Assembly (NCBI GenBank): GCA_020025425.1
Contig: JAHHSD010000007.1
Span: 1-62,910, forward strand
Origin: Oscillospiraceae bacterium
Lineage (GTDB): Bacteria > Bacillota > Clostridia > Oscillospirales > Oscillospiraceae
DNA length: 62,910 nucleotides
Direction: 5' to 3'
The notes under the pieces are model-generated. The model ran no database searches. It had not been told where the DNA came from and saw only the letters and a program-made list of their open reading frames with translations. Positions 33,679 to 43,043 of this stretch are shown here, in pieces (position 1 is the stretch's first letter; every line of letters begins with the position of its first letter). A program made the translations under genes and the position numbers.

Positions 33679-36114
33679 TCAGTCGTTGCGGGTGGGCACG
33701 TTCCAGATGGTATGGGCATAGTCCTGGATGGACCGGTCGGCCGCAAAGATGCCGGAACGGGCGATATTGATGAGGGACATGCGGTTCCACTGCTCGCGGT
33801 TGGCATAGACCTCCAGCGCACGGCGGTGGGCCTGGCTGTAACTGTCGAAATCGGCCAGCAGGAAGTACTCATCCGCGGGAGAACCGCCGGCTCCGAAGAG
33901 CAGGCGCTTGGCCAGATCCGCATAGGAGCTGCCGTCGCTGAACCCGGAGGACAGCTGGTCCACGACCCGCTTGATGGTCTGATTGCGCTGGTAGTAATCC
34001 AGGGGGTGATAGCCCTGATTGCGCAGGTCATTGACCTGGTCGGCAGTGAGGCCGAAGAGGAAGATGTTCTCGTCGCCCAGCTGCTGGTGCATCTCCACAT
34101 TGGCACCGTCCAGGGTGCCGATGGTCAGAGCGCCGTTCATCATAAACTTCATATTGCCGGTGCCGGAAGCCTCCTTGCCGGCGGTGGAGATCTGCTCGGA
34201 CAGCTCAGAGGCGGGCATCAGCTTCTCGGCCAGGGAGACGCGGTAGTTTTCCAGGAAAACCACCTGGAGCTTGTCCTTGCAGATGGGATCATTGCTGATC
34301 TGTGCGGCCAGGGAGTTGATGAGCTGGATGATCTCCTTGGCCACATGGTAGCCGGGCGCAGCCTTGGCGCCGAAGAGGAAGGTCTGAGGGGTAAACTCGG
34401 CATTGGGCTCGTCGTGCAGCTTCTGATAGAGGGAGATGATGTGCAGCACGTTGAGCAGCTGGCGCTTATACTCGTGCAGACGCTTGACCTGGACGTCGAA
34501 GATGGCGTCGGTGTTCAGCATCACACCGCTCTCACGGCCCACGTAGCCGGCAAACTTGCGCTTGTTCTCCAGCTTGATGGCCTCCAGCTGCTTCAGGACG
34601 GACTTATCCTTCTGGAACTTCTCCAGGTCGCGGATGGCCTCGGGGTGGAGCAGATACTTGTCGTTGCCGGTGCAGTCCTGGATCAGGGCATCCAGCTTGG
34701 GGTTGACCTGAGCCAGCCAGCGGCGGTGATCCACGCCGTTGGTCACGTTCTTGAACTTATCGGGCTGGCGCAGATAGGCATCGTGGAACACGTCCTGCTT
34801 CAGGATCTCCGTGTGCAGCGCGGAGACGCCGTTGACGGCCTGGCAGGCACAGATGCACAGGTTGGCCATGCGGACCTCGCCGCCCCAGATAATGGCCATG
34901 CGGGACACACGGTTCATATCGCCGCCGAAGTAGCCCTCCAGCTCCCGCTGGTAGCGGCTGGCGATCTCCTTCAGGATCTCCCAGATACGGGGGAGCAGGG
35001 TCTCAATCAGGTTCTGAGGCCAGCGCTCCAGGGCCTCGGCCAGGACAGTGTGGTTGGTGTAGCAGACGGTGTGGGTGACGATGTGCCAGGCCTCGTCCCA
35101 GGTGTAGCCCTCCACGTCCAGCAGAATGCGCATCAGCTCGGGGATGACCAGGGTGGGGTGGGTGTCGTTGATCTGGATGACGTGCTTCTGGTGGAAGTTG
35201 CGAAGGGTGCCGTACTGGGCACGGTGCTGACGCACAATGGACTGGGCTGTGGCAGACACAAAGAAATACTGCTGCTTCAGGCGCAGAGACTTGCCCTCGT
35301 AGTGGTTGTCGTCGGGATAGAGGACCTTGGCGATGACCTCGGCCATGGCCTGCTGCTCCACCGCCTTCAGATACTCGCCGCGGGAGTAGAGAGACATATC
35401 CACCGGCGCGGGGCTCTTGGCGTCCCACAGACGCAGGGTGTTGGTATGGTTGGTCTTGTATCCGGCAATCTCCATATCGCGGGGAATGGCCAGCACGGCG
35501 GTGTAGCCCACATGCTTGGGCTTGTTCTGGCCGTTGACCCAGTTGTCCTCGATGTGGCCGCCGAACCGGACCTCCTCCACCTCGTCCATCTTGGGGATGA
35601 GCCAGGCGTCGCCCAGACCCAGCCAGTTGTCAGCCAGCTCCACCTGCTTGCCGTCAATGATCTTCTGCTTGAAGATACCCAGCTCATAGCAGATGGAGTA
35701 GCCGGTGGCGGGGATCTCCTGGGTGGTCAGAGAGTCCAGGTAGCAGGCCGCCAGACGGCCCAGGCCGCCGTTGCCCAGACCGGCGTCGGGCTCGGTCTCG
35801 AACAGGTCGGCGGCGGAGAAGCCCAGGTCCTCCAGGGTCTCGGTCAGAGTGTCCAGCAGACCCAGGTTATAGGCGTTCTTCTCCAGAGAGCGGCCCATCA
35901 GGAACTCCAGGGACAGGTAGTGGACCTGGCGCTCCTGCTTCTCCCAGACCTGATTCGAGGTCTCCATCTGATGCTGTGCCATGATGTCACGCAGGACCAG
36001 GGCACAGGCCTTGAACATGTGCAGCGGTGTGGCGTCATCCACACTGCGTCCAAAACTGCGGTTTAACTTTCCTATGATGAGCTCGGTAAGCTGGGCCTTC
36101 GTATATTCAGCCAT
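33679..36114 (-). CDS. glgP: Glycogen phosphorylase
   Basis: 811 residues, family GT35. It releases glucose-1-phosphate from the non-reducing ends of glycogen. The N-terminal half contains YLSLEFLMGRSLEKNAYNLG and GLGNGGLGRLAACYLDSL. The pyridoxal phosphate Lys lies in EASGTGNMKFMMNGALTIGT near the C-terminus. Length is normal for bacterial enzymes. It is the last gene of the glycogen cluster, with its own promoter, so breakdown can be controlled apart from synthesis. Confidence 0.97.
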   Translation of the reverse strand: MAEYTKAQLTELIIGKLNRSFGRSVDDATPLHMFKACALVLRDIMAQHQMETSNQVWEKQERQVHYLSLEFLMGRSLEKNAYNLGLLDTLTETLEDLGFSAADLFETEPDAGLGNGGLGRLAACYLDSLTTQEIPATGYSICYELGIFKQKIIDGKQVELADNWLGLGDAWLIPKMDEVEEVRFGGHIEDNWVNGQNKPKHVGYTAVLAIPRDMEIAGYKTNHTNTLRLWDAKSPAPVDMSLYSRGEYLKAVEQQAMAEVIAKVLYPDDNHYEGKSLRLKQQYFFVSATAQSIVRQHRAQYGTLRNFHQKHVIQINDTHPTLVIPELMRILLDVEGYTWDEAWHIVTHTVCYTNHTVLAEALERWPQNLIETLLPRIWEILKEIASRYQRELEGYFGGDMNRVSRMAIIWGGEVRMANLCICACQAVNGVSALHTEILKQDVFHDAYLRQPDKFKNVTNGVDHRRWLAQVNPKLDALIQDCTGNDKYLLHPEAIRDLEKFQKDKSVLKQLEAIKLENKRKFAGYVGRESGVMLNTDAIFDVQVKRLHEYKRQLLNVLHIISLYQKLHDEPNAEFTPQTFLFGAKAAPGYHVAKEIIQLINSLAAQISNDPICKDKLQVVFLENYRVSLAEKLMPASELSEQISTAGKEASGTGNMKFMMNGALTIGTLDGANVEMHQQLGDENIFLFGLTADQVNDLRNQGYHPLDYYQRNQTIKRVVDQLSSGFSDGSSYADLAKRLLFGAGGSPADEYFLLADFDSYSQAHRRALEVYANREQWNRMSLINIARSGIFAADRSIQDYAHTIWNVPTRND

Positions 36115-36184
36115 GCAGTATGCCTCCCGTATCGTAATTAAAATTTGCCACGCGGCGCTAAAATACTTTGCAGCGTGGGACTAC

Positions 36185-36213
36185 ATTGTAGCAGATTTTC
36201 CGGTACCAGTCAA
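36185..36213 (-). promoter_or_regulatory. Promoter of glgP
   Basis: On the minus strand, TTGACT (36208-36213), a 17-bp spacer and TACAAT (36185-36190), about 70 bases before the start codon. Confidence 0.75.
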
Positions 36214-36290
36214 TTACTGTAAAACAAAGGGAAGTGAATATTTTTGACGCAAAACCCGCGATATTTGTGACAAAAATGAGAATAAAATAT

Positions 36291-36324
36291 AAAATCCGTC
36301 CCACTTGGACAGAGGGACGGATTT
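36291..36324 (-). terminator. Intrinsic terminator after glgA
   Basis: The stem aaatccgtccc / gggacggattt is followed on the minus strand by a T-rich stretch (TTTTATATTTTA). It separates glgBCDA from glgP. Confidence 0.88.
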
Positions 36325-36337
36325 GGGAATATCACAG

Positions 36338-37774
36338 TCAGCCCAGGATGCGCTGATAGATCTCCAGATATTGCTTTGCGGAGTTGTTCCAGGAGAAGTC
36401 AGCCGTCATATCCTCTTTCTGAAGGCCCTTCCAGGCGGCCTTATTGTCGAAGTAGAGGGCTACCGCCTCGCGGATCACCCAAAGCATGTCGTTGGCGTTG
36501 ATGTCGGAGAAGGTGAAGCCACGGCCGGTCCCTTCAAACTTGTTGTAGGGGAATACTGTGTCCTTCAAGCCGCCGGTCTCCCGGACGATAGGCACGGTGC
36601 CGTAGCGCATGGCGATCATCTGGCTCAGGCCGCAGGGCTCGGAGACGGAGGGCATGAGGAAGAGATCGGCTCCGGCGTAGATCTGGTTGGAGAGGGGGGC
36701 GGAGTAGGCCAGCTGTGCGGAGAAGCGGCCGGGATACCAGTTCTGGGCGCTGCGGAAGGCCTCCTCATACTGGTATTCACCGGTGCCCAGCACCACCATC
36801 TGGACGTTCATCTCCATGATCTGATGGAGGACGTCCGTGACCAGGGAGAAGCCCTTGTGTCCCACCAGACGGGAGACGCAGGCGATGATGGGCGTATCCG
36901 GATTCTCCTGGAGACCCACCGCCTTCTGGAGAGCCAGCTTGCAGGCGGCCTTGCCCTTGGCGGGGGAGGCAGCAGTGAAGTTGCAGGGGATATCCGGGTT
37001 CTTGGCGGGATCGTAGAGATCCACGTCGATGCCGTTCAGGATGCCCTGGATCTTGCCATGCTGCTCGTTGATGACGCCAGCCAGCCCGTGGGCGTAGAAG
37101 GGCAGGCGCAGCTCCTCGGCGTAGGTGGGGGAGACGGTGGTGACGTAGTTGGAGGCCATGATGGCGCCCTTGACCAGGTTCACATCGTCATGGAAGGCCA
37201 GCATGCCCTCGTTGAAGTAGCTGTGATTCAGACCCAGCACATCCTCCAGCACCTGGTCGCCGTAGCGGCCCTGGTACTCGATGTTGTGGATGGTGAACAC
37301 GCTCCTGGCCCCGCCCAGCTGAGGGATGCGGTATTTCTCCTCCAGCAGATAGATGGGGACAGCGGCGGTCTGCCAGTCGTTGCAGTGGATGATATCAGGG
37401 GCCCAGTCCAGCTGGCCGGGCGTCTCGATCACGGCGCGGGAGAAGAAGGCGAAGCGCTCGCAGTCGTCAAAGTGGCCGTAGATCTGGGCGCGCTTGAAGT
37501 AGTACTCGTTGTCCACAAACCAGTAGGTCACACCGCCGCGCTCCAGCTGGAAAATGCCGCAGTACACATGCCGCCAGGCGAGGGTGACGTCAAAGTATTT
37601 CAGGAAGGTCATCTGGCTGCGCCAATTCTCACCGATGCTCTCGTACAGAGGCAGAATGACCTTGACCTCGTGGCCCAGCGCGGCCAGAGCGCCGGGCAGG
37701 GAGCCGGCCACGTCAGCCAGTCCGCCGGTTTTGATGAAAGGGGCTACCTCGGAGGAAGCAAACAAGATCTTCAT
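36338..37774 (-). CDS. glgA: Glycogen synthase (ADP-glucose type)
   Basis: 478 residues, family GT5. It transfers glucose from ADP-glucose to the growing alpha-1,4 chain. The N-terminal ADP-glucose loop is KTGGLADVAGSLPGALAALG; the C-terminal nucleotide site has LMPSVSEPCGLSQMIAMRYG and IVRETGGLKDTV. The frame is open to 37957, but the first residue of the family consensus (MKILFASSEVAPF) and AAAGGAATCACT fix the ATG at 37774. It follows glgD after 103 bases that hold hairpins. Confidence 0.97.
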   Translation of the reverse strand: MKILFASSEVAPFIKTGGLADVAGSLPGALAALGHEVKVILPLYESIGENWRSQMTFLKYFDVTLAWRHVYCGIFQLERGGVTYWFVDNEYYFKRAQIYGHFDDCERFAFFSRAVIETPGQLDWAPDIIHCNDWQTAAVPIYLLEEKYRIPQLGGARSVFTIHNIEYQGRYGDQVLEDVLGLNHSYFNEGMLAFHDDVNLVKGAIMASNYVTTVSPTYAEELRLPFYAHGLAGVINEQHGKIQGILNGIDVDLYDPAKNPDIPCNFTAASPAKGKAACKLALQKAVGLQENPDTPIIACVSRLVGHKGFSLVTDVLHQIMEMNVQMVVLGTGEYQYEEAFRSAQNWYPGRFSAQLAYSAPLSNQIYAGADLFLMPSVSEPCGLSQMIAMRYGTVPIVRETGGLKDTVFPYNKFEGTGRGFTFSDINANDMLWVIREAVALYFDNKAAWKGLQKEDMTADFSWNNSAKQYLEIYQRILG

Positions 37775-37820
37775 AGTGATTCCTTTCTGACTTCCCGAAA
37801 CAGGGAAGTAAACTGTTCCC

Positions 37821-37847
37821 GGGGGGCGAGGTACTGCCCCGCCCCCC
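37821..37847 (-). other. Intercistronic hairpin glgD-glgA
   Basis: GGGGGGC / GCCCCCC with a 13-nt loop and no T-run. It may set mRNA stability between glgD and glgA. A smaller stem (ttccc/gggaa) lies next to it. Confidence 0.5.
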
Positions 37848-37877
37848 AGAGATGATGTACACTGCACACAGACCGGA

Positions 37878-38999
37878 TCAGACAATAGAGCCCTTGGCAA
37901 TGGCCAGAGGGTAGGTGGAGTGGCCCATGAGCATGCGGTCCTGGTTGATATGGACATTCTTCTCGGTAATCACATAGGACAGGGAGGCGCCGGAGCGGAC
38001 CACTGTGCCCTGCATCAGCACACTGTTGGACACCTTGGCACCGGCCTCCACAATGACGCCGCGGGAGAGAATGGAGTTTTCCACAGTGCCCTCAATGAAG
38101 CAGCCGTCCGATACCAGGGAGTTGACAGCTCTGGAGCCGGGGCCGTAGTAGGTGGAGGGGTTGGAGTGGTCCTTGGTGAGGATGGGGCGGTCGGGATTGA
38201 AGAGATCGTCCCGGACAGCGGGGTCCAGCAGATCCATAGAATTTTCAAAATAGCTGCTGGCCGAGCGGAAACGGGCCACATAGCCGCTGTGGAGGTAGGG
38301 CACCACCTTCAGCGTTTTCAGGCGGGGCAGCAGTACGCCGCGGCCGAAGTTATGGATATTGTGGGCGGAGCAGTAATCCACCATATCCAGCAGCAGCTTT
38401 TTGGAGATGATATAAGTCTCCAGGGACTCCAGGCAGTCCTCCGAATCCGCCGCGGGGGGATTGACGGAGAGGTCGGAGACCCGGCCGTCCTCGCCTACGG
38501 AGATATAGGTGGTGCTGCGGGGAGCGCCCTTGGTGCTGTTGGTGCAGATCAGGGTGATGTCGGCCTGGGACTCCAGATGCTGCTGGAACACCTGGGCCAC
38601 GGGCAGATTGACAGCCATATCGCCCCAGCCCATGATGACATAGTCCTGGCGGATGTTCTGAAGGTAGGTATACACACCGGCCAGGGCCTCCATATTGCCC
38701 CGGTACTCGCCGTTGTCCCGCTCGGAGTAGCCGAAGGGGGGCAGGATGCGCAGTCCGCCGTGCTTGCGGCTCAGGTCCCAGTCCTTCCCGGAGCCCACAT
38801 GGTCCAGCAGGGACTGATAGCGCTCGTGGACGATAAGACCCACATCCGTGATGCCGGCGTTTACATAGTTGGAGAGCATGAAGTCCACCAGGCGATACCG
38901 GCCGCCAAAGGGCAGGGAGCAGGTATTGCGGTGGCGGGTCAGCTCACCCAGGTTGGCGTCAGCGTGGTAGGCGAACAGGATTCCGTGCAGGTCATTCAT
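37878..38999 (-). CDS. glgD: GlgD, ADP-glucose pyrophosphorylase regulatory subunit
   Basis: 373 residues. A GlgC paralogue found in Firmicutes: the N-terminal region keeps the fold (LPFGGRYRLVDFMLSNYVNA) but lacks the GGxGxRLxxLT nucleotide loop, starting instead FAYHADANLGELTRHRNTC. This fits its accepted role as a partner that stimulates GlgC. The C-terminal part is a left-handed beta-helix (VSNSVLMQGTVVRSGASL). The ATG overlaps the glgC stop by four bases (ATGA). Confidence 0.95.
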   Translation of the reverse strand: MNDLHGILFAYHADANLGELTRHRNTCSLPFGGRYRLVDFMLSNYVNAGITDVGLIVHERYQSLLDHVGSGKDWDLSRKHGGLRILPPFGYSERDNGEYRGNMEALAGVYTYLQNIRQDYVIMGWGDMAVNLPVAQVFQQHLESQADITLICTNSTKGAPRSTTYISVGEDGRVSDLSVNPPAADSEDCLESLETYIISKKLLLDMVDYCSAHNIHNFGRGVLLPRLKTLKVVPYLHSGYVARFRSASSYFENSMDLLDPAVRDDLFNPDRPILTKDHSNPSTYYGPGSRAVNSLVSDGCFIEGTVENSILSRGVIVEAGAKVSNSVLMQGTVVRSGASLSYVITEKNVHINQDRMLMGHSTYPLAIAKGSIV

Positions 39000-40204
39000 G
39001 CCCGCTCACCTCCTTTCACATCTTCGCGGATCATGGCACTGGGGGCCACGACCGCCTTTTCCCCGATGGTGACATCGCTGGCCACCACGGCGATCCCCCA
39101 GTCCTCCTGGCCGTTGGGGGCGGCACCCACCTGGGCACCCGCCTCGATGACCGCATGTTCCGCCACAATGGCGTAGGACACCTTGGCGCCGGCCTTGACC
39201 ACCGCGCCGGGCATCAGGATGGAGTACTCCACATTGGCGCCCTCCTCCACCCTGACCGAGTGGAAGAGCACCGAGTTCTCCACGTTGCCGTCGATCACGC
39301 TGCCGCCGGTTACCAGAGAGTGGGACAGGGTGGCCTTGGGGCCGGTGACATGGGGCGGACGGATGGGGGAGCGGGCGTAAATGGGCCAGCTGGTATCGTA
39401 GAGATCCATGCTGCTGTTGGGGGCCAGCATATCCATATTGGCGTCCCACAGGGAGTTGATGGTGCCCACGTCCTTCCAGTAGCCGTGGAAGCGATAGGCC
39501 ATCAGCTTCTCGCCGGCAGCAAGCATACTGGGGATGATGTTCTTGCCGAAGTCGTTGGAGGAGGCGGGATCGGCCTCGTCGTCGATGAGGTACTGGCGCA
39601 GCTTGGACCAGGTAAAGACGTAGATGCCCATAGAGGCCAGATTGCTCTTGGGCTGGGGGGGCTTCTCCTCAAACTCGTAGACCTGGTCGTTCTCGTCCAC
39701 GTTCATAATGCCGAAGCGCTTGGCCTCCTCTATGGAAACCTCCAGCACCGAGATGGTGCAGGCGGCGCCGCTCTTCTTGTGGGCGTCCACCATGTCGGAA
39801 TAATCCATTTTATAGATATGGTCGCCGGACAGAATGACCACATACTCAGGGTCATACAGATCCAGGAACCCGATGTTCTGATAGATGGCATTGGCGGTCC
39901 CCTTATACCAGGTACCCTGATCGCCCTCTCTCATATAGGGGGGGAGAATATGTACGCCTCCGTCAGACCGGTCCAGATCCCAGGGCTGACCGGAGCCAAT
40001 GTAGCTGTTCAGCTCCAGGGGACGGTACTGGGTGAGCACACCCACGGTGTCGATCCCGGAGTTGACACAGTTGGACAGGGGAAAATCAATGATACGGTAT
40101 TTGCCGCCGAAGGGGACGGCGGGCTTAGCCACATGGCTGGTGAGGGCGTACAGACGACTGCCTTGTCCGCCAGCCAGCAGCATAGCTACAACTTCCTTTT
40201 TCAT
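38996..40204 (-). CDS. glgC: Glucose-1-phosphate adenylyltransferase
   Basis: 402 residues. It makes ADP-glucose, the committed step of glycogen synthesis. The catalytic loop is LLAGGQGSRLYALTSHVAKP followed by FGGKYRIIDFPLSNCVNSGI; further landmarks are QPWDLDRSDGGVHILPPYM, ILSGDHIYKMDYSDMV and EFEEKPPQPKSNLASMGIYV. The C-terminal beta-helix carries hexapeptide repeats. It is preceded by glgB and coupled to glgD. Confidence 0.97.
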   Translation of the reverse strand: MKKEVVAMLLAGGQGSRLYALTSHVAKPAVPFGGKYRIIDFPLSNCVNSGIDTVGVLTQYRPLELNSYIGSGQPWDLDRSDGGVHILPPYMREGDQGTWYKGTANAIYQNIGFLDLYDPEYVVILSGDHIYKMDYSDMVDAHKKSGAACTISVLEVSIEEAKRFGIMNVDENDQVYEFEEKPPQPKSNLASMGIYVFTWSKLRQYLIDDEADPASSNDFGKNIIPSMLAAGEKLMAYRFHGYWKDVGTINSLWDANMDMLAPNSSMDLYDTSWPIYARSPIRPPHVTGPKATLSHSLVTGGSVIDGNVENSVLFHSVRVEEGANVEYSILMPGAVVKAGAKVSYAIVAEHAVIEAGAQVGAAPNGQEDWGIAVVASDVTIGEKAVVAPSAMIREDVKGGERA

Positions 40205-40258
40205 AGCAATTCACCTCTGGACTATTTTAAATTGCATGCTGCAATCGGTAGAAAATCC

Positions 40259-42691
40259 TTATTTCTTCTTGCCCCGGCTGGCCTTTTTCTTTTTTGCGCG
40301 GGCTGCCTTGGCATTCCGGGCGGCTTCCACCGCAGACTTGGAAGATCCCTCCTCAATCACAGGTGCGGGAGTTTCAGCGGGCTTCTCCTCCGCCTTGGGG
40401 GCGGGAGCCTCGACTGGTTTCTCCTCCGCCTTGGGAGCGGGAGTCTCGACGGGCTTGGACTCCGTCTTGACAGCGGGGACAGAGACGGGCTCCTTCTTTT
40501 TCAGGGCGGTGGTCTTTTTCTCCTTGACCGCAGGGGTCTTGGCAGGCTCCTTCTTCTTCAGCGCTGTGGTTTTCTTCTCCTTGACAGCCAGAGTCTTGAC
40601 AGACTCGTCCTTGACGGGCAGAGAGACGGACTCGCCCTCCTCAACAGCCTTGGCCTTGGCGGCCTTGGTGGTTTTGGCAGCCCTCTTGGGGGCGGCCTTC
40701 TTCTCCTTCACCGGCGTCTCGGCAGCCGGCTCGGCCTCGGCCTTCTTGGCCCGGGGCTTACGGACGGGCGTCTTGCGGGAGCAGCGGTAGATCATGGCAC
40801 CCATGGGGGGCAGGTCGATGACCAGGGACTGCTCCTGATCGTGGCAGGGGACCTTCTCGGTTTTCAGCGCGGCGGTATCGCCCAGGCCCTCGCCGCCATA
40901 CTTGGCGGAGTCGGTGTTGAAGATGGGAGTCCAGGTGCCGGCGAAGGGCGCACCCACCCGGTAGCCCTTGCGGTGCTCGGGGGAGAAGTTGCACACCACG
41001 ATAATGGGCTTGCCGGCCTGATCCAGACGCATAAAGGCCACGGTGTTGGCCTGGTTGTCATCGGCGCACAGCCACTGGAAGCCGGCCCAGGAGTCGTCCT
41101 GCTCCCACAGCGCGGGCTGCTGGAGGTAGAAGGCGTTCATATCCTTGAAAAATTCCTGAGTCTGGCGGTGGCGGTCATATTGCAGCAGGTGCCAGTCCAG
41201 AGAGTACTCGAAGTGCCACTCGTTCCACTGGGCAAATTCGGTGCCCATGAAGGTGAGCTTCTTGCCCGGATGGGTCATCATGTAGGTGTAGAAGGCGCGC
41301 ACACCGGCGAACTTCATGGGGTCATCACCGGGCATTTTTCCAAAGAAAGAGCCCTTCATGTGGACGACCTCGTCGTGAGACAGAGGCAGGATGTAGTTCT
41401 CCGCGAAGGCGTAGACCAGGGAGAAGGTGATATCCCGGTGGTTGAACTGACGGAAATAGGGGTCCATCTTGATGTAGTGGCAGATGTCGTTCATCCAGCC
41501 CATGTTCCACTTGAAGTTGAAGCCCAGACCGCCCTGATCCACAGGGTGGGTCACCTTGGGCCAGGCCGTGGACTCCTCGGCGATCATCAGCACGTCGGGG
41601 TGGGCGGCAAAAATGGCGGTGTTCAGCTTCTGGAAGAAGTCGATGGCCTCCAGATTTTCATTGCCGCCGTTGACGTTGGGCATCCACTCGCCGTCCTTGC
41701 GGCCGTAGTCAAGATAGAGCATGGAGCTGACGGCGTCCACCCGCAGTCCGTCCATGTGGTACTCCTCAAGCCAGAACATGGCGGAAGAAAACAGGAAGGA
41801 GCGGACCTCGCTGCGGCCCAGGTCAAAGACGTTGGTGCCCCAGTCGGCATGCTCGCCCTTGCGGGGGTCGGCATACTCGTAGGTGGGGGTGCCGTCGAAC
41901 TTATAAAGACCGAAGGCGTCTCTGGGGAAGTGGGCGGGGACCCAGTCCATGATGACGCCGATCCCGGCCTGGTGGAGCTGGTCGATGAGGTACTTCAGGT
42001 CGTCGGGGACGCCGAAGCGGCTGGTGGCGGCAAAATAGCCGGTACACTGATAGCCCCAGGAGTCGTCCAGGGGGTGCTCGGTGACAGGGAGGAACTCCAC
42101 ATGGGTATAGCCCATCTCCTTCAGATAGGGCACCAGGTAGGAGGCGGTGTCCCGATAGGAGAGGAAGTTGCCGTCGCCGGTGCGGCGCCAGGAGCCCAGG
42201 TGGCACTCATAGATATTCATGGGGCGGTGGTAGGGGGGATTCTTGGCCCGGTAGTCCAGCCAGTCCTGGTCGCCCCACTGGTACCGGTTCTCGTCCAGAT
42301 CGTAGATCTTGGTGGAGATGTCAGGGCGGGTGGCGGCATGGAAGCCGTAGGGATCCGACTTGCCGATAAAGCCGCACTCCCGCTCGGTGGTGTGGATGGC
42401 GTACTGATAGGAGTCATACTGGTGCAGTCCGGGAACAAAAACCTCCCAGATACCACCCTCCAGCTTGGTCATGGGAGTGGCATCTTTATTCCAGCCATTG
42501 AAGTCGCCGATCACAGAGACCATGGGGGCATTGGGCGCCCATACGCGGAACAGATAACCTTTGGTTCCATCCTCAGAAGTGGCAGCGTGAGAGCCGAAGC
42601 AGCGCCAGGCATGGGTACTGCGGCCCTCGGAGAAGGCCTCCTGCTCTAAATACAGGTCGTAGGAGGATAAATAATCATAATTATGTACCAA
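40259..42691 (-). CDS. glgB: 1,4-alpha-glucan branching enzyme with Lys/Ala/Pro tail
   Basis: 810 residues. The first about 640 are a complete GH13 branching enzyme: N-terminal CBM48-like module (YLFRVWAPNAPMVSVIGDFN), catalytic barrel with DWVPAHFP, GLRVDAVSSMLYLDYG (nucleophile Asp), MIAEESTAW (acid Glu) and LPLSHDEVVH. It makes alpha-1,6 branches in glycogen. The last 171 residues are an added basic tail rich in Lys, Ala, Pro and Glu with repeats such as VKEKKTTALKKKEP (twice) and KPVETPAPKAEE (three variants), resembling histone-H1-like linkers. The start is probably TTG 42691, since the in-frame GTG 42700 lies in the GAGGTG ribosome binding site. First gene of the operon. Confidence 0.96.
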   Translation of the reverse strand: MVHNYDYLSSYDLYLEQEAFSEGRSTHAWRCFGSHAATSEDGTKGYLFRVWAPNAPMVSVIGDFNGWNKDATPMTKLEGGIWEVFVPGLHQYDSYQYAIHTTERECGFIGKSDPYGFHAATRPDISTKIYDLDENRYQWGDQDWLDYRAKNPPYHRPMNIYECHLGSWRRTGDGNFLSYRDTASYLVPYLKEMGYTHVEFLPVTEHPLDDSWGYQCTGYFAATSRFGVPDDLKYLIDQLHQAGIGVIMDWVPAHFPRDAFGLYKFDGTPTYEYADPRKGEHADWGTNVFDLGRSEVRSFLFSSAMFWLEEYHMDGLRVDAVSSMLYLDYGRKDGEWMPNVNGGNENLEAIDFFQKLNTAIFAAHPDVLMIAEESTAWPKVTHPVDQGGLGFNFKWNMGWMNDICHYIKMDPYFRQFNHRDITFSLVYAFAENYILPLSHDEVVHMKGSFFGKMPGDDPMKFAGVRAFYTYMMTHPGKKLTFMGTEFAQWNEWHFEYSLDWHLLQYDRHRQTQEFFKDMNAFYLQQPALWEQDDSWAGFQWLCADDNQANTVAFMRLDQAGKPIIVVCNFSPEHRKGYRVGAPFAGTWTPIFNTDSAKYGGEGLGDTAALKTEKVPCHDQEQSLVIDLPPMGAMIYRCSRKTPVRKPRAKKAEAEPAAETPVKEKKAAPKRAAKTTKAAKAKAVEEGESVSLPVKDESVKTLAVKEKKTTALKKKEPAKTPAVKEKKTTALKKKEPVSVPAVKTESKPVETPAPKAEEKPVEAPAPKAEEKPAETPAPVIEEGSSKSAVEAARNAKAARAKKKKASRGKKK

Positions 42692-42776
42692 TCGAAACAC
42701 CTCGGTCTATTTTTTCTGAGTAAAATTGTCGAAAAAGGGGAGGGAAGTATCGTATAGATGGAAATATTTTATATAA

Positions 42777-42805
42777 ATTATACAACGCTTTCCAGGGCGC
42801 GTCAA
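42777..42805 (-). promoter_or_regulatory. Promoter of the glgBCDA operon
   Basis: On the minus strand, TTGACG (42800-42805), a 17-bp spacer and TATAAT (42777-42782). The stretch 42806-42950 upstream shows nothing else recognisable. Confidence 0.8.
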
Positions 42806-42956
42806 GGGAAAAGGAAATAAAAAGGAGGCTGTCCAAGGCGGTCAGGAGAGGCTGTAAAAAATTTTTGAGCCGATAAAAAATTTCCGGATATCGGATCCCG
42901 GGGTGCTGTACAGCGGAAAACAGAGAAGAAAAAAATCGGAAAAGTGCAGGAAAAAC

Positions 42957-42991
42957 GGACGGGCCTCTCACTGACACGGAGAGCCCCGTCC
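42957..42991 (-). terminator. Terminator of the D,D-carboxypeptidase gene
   Basis: ggacgggcctctc / gagagccccgtcc (one bulge) is followed on the minus strand by GTTTTTCC. Confidence 0.85.
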
Positions 42992-43043
42992 GCTGCCGCA
43001 TTGGAAGTTCTGTATAAATCTGGAAGTCCTGCGCGGGCGAAAA

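Noticed and set aside
40300..40740. CRISPR-like repeats
   Set aside because: The periodic sequence is in-frame coding repetition in the glgB tail, with no regular spacers and no cas genes.
39155..42649. Very long open frame on the plus strand opposite glgB/glgC (also 33712-36066, 36305-37855 and 4893-6401)
   Set aside because: These are antisense shadows of GC-rich genes: composition is Gly/Val/His/Leu-rich, no ribosome binding site, and clear conserved genes lie on the other strand.
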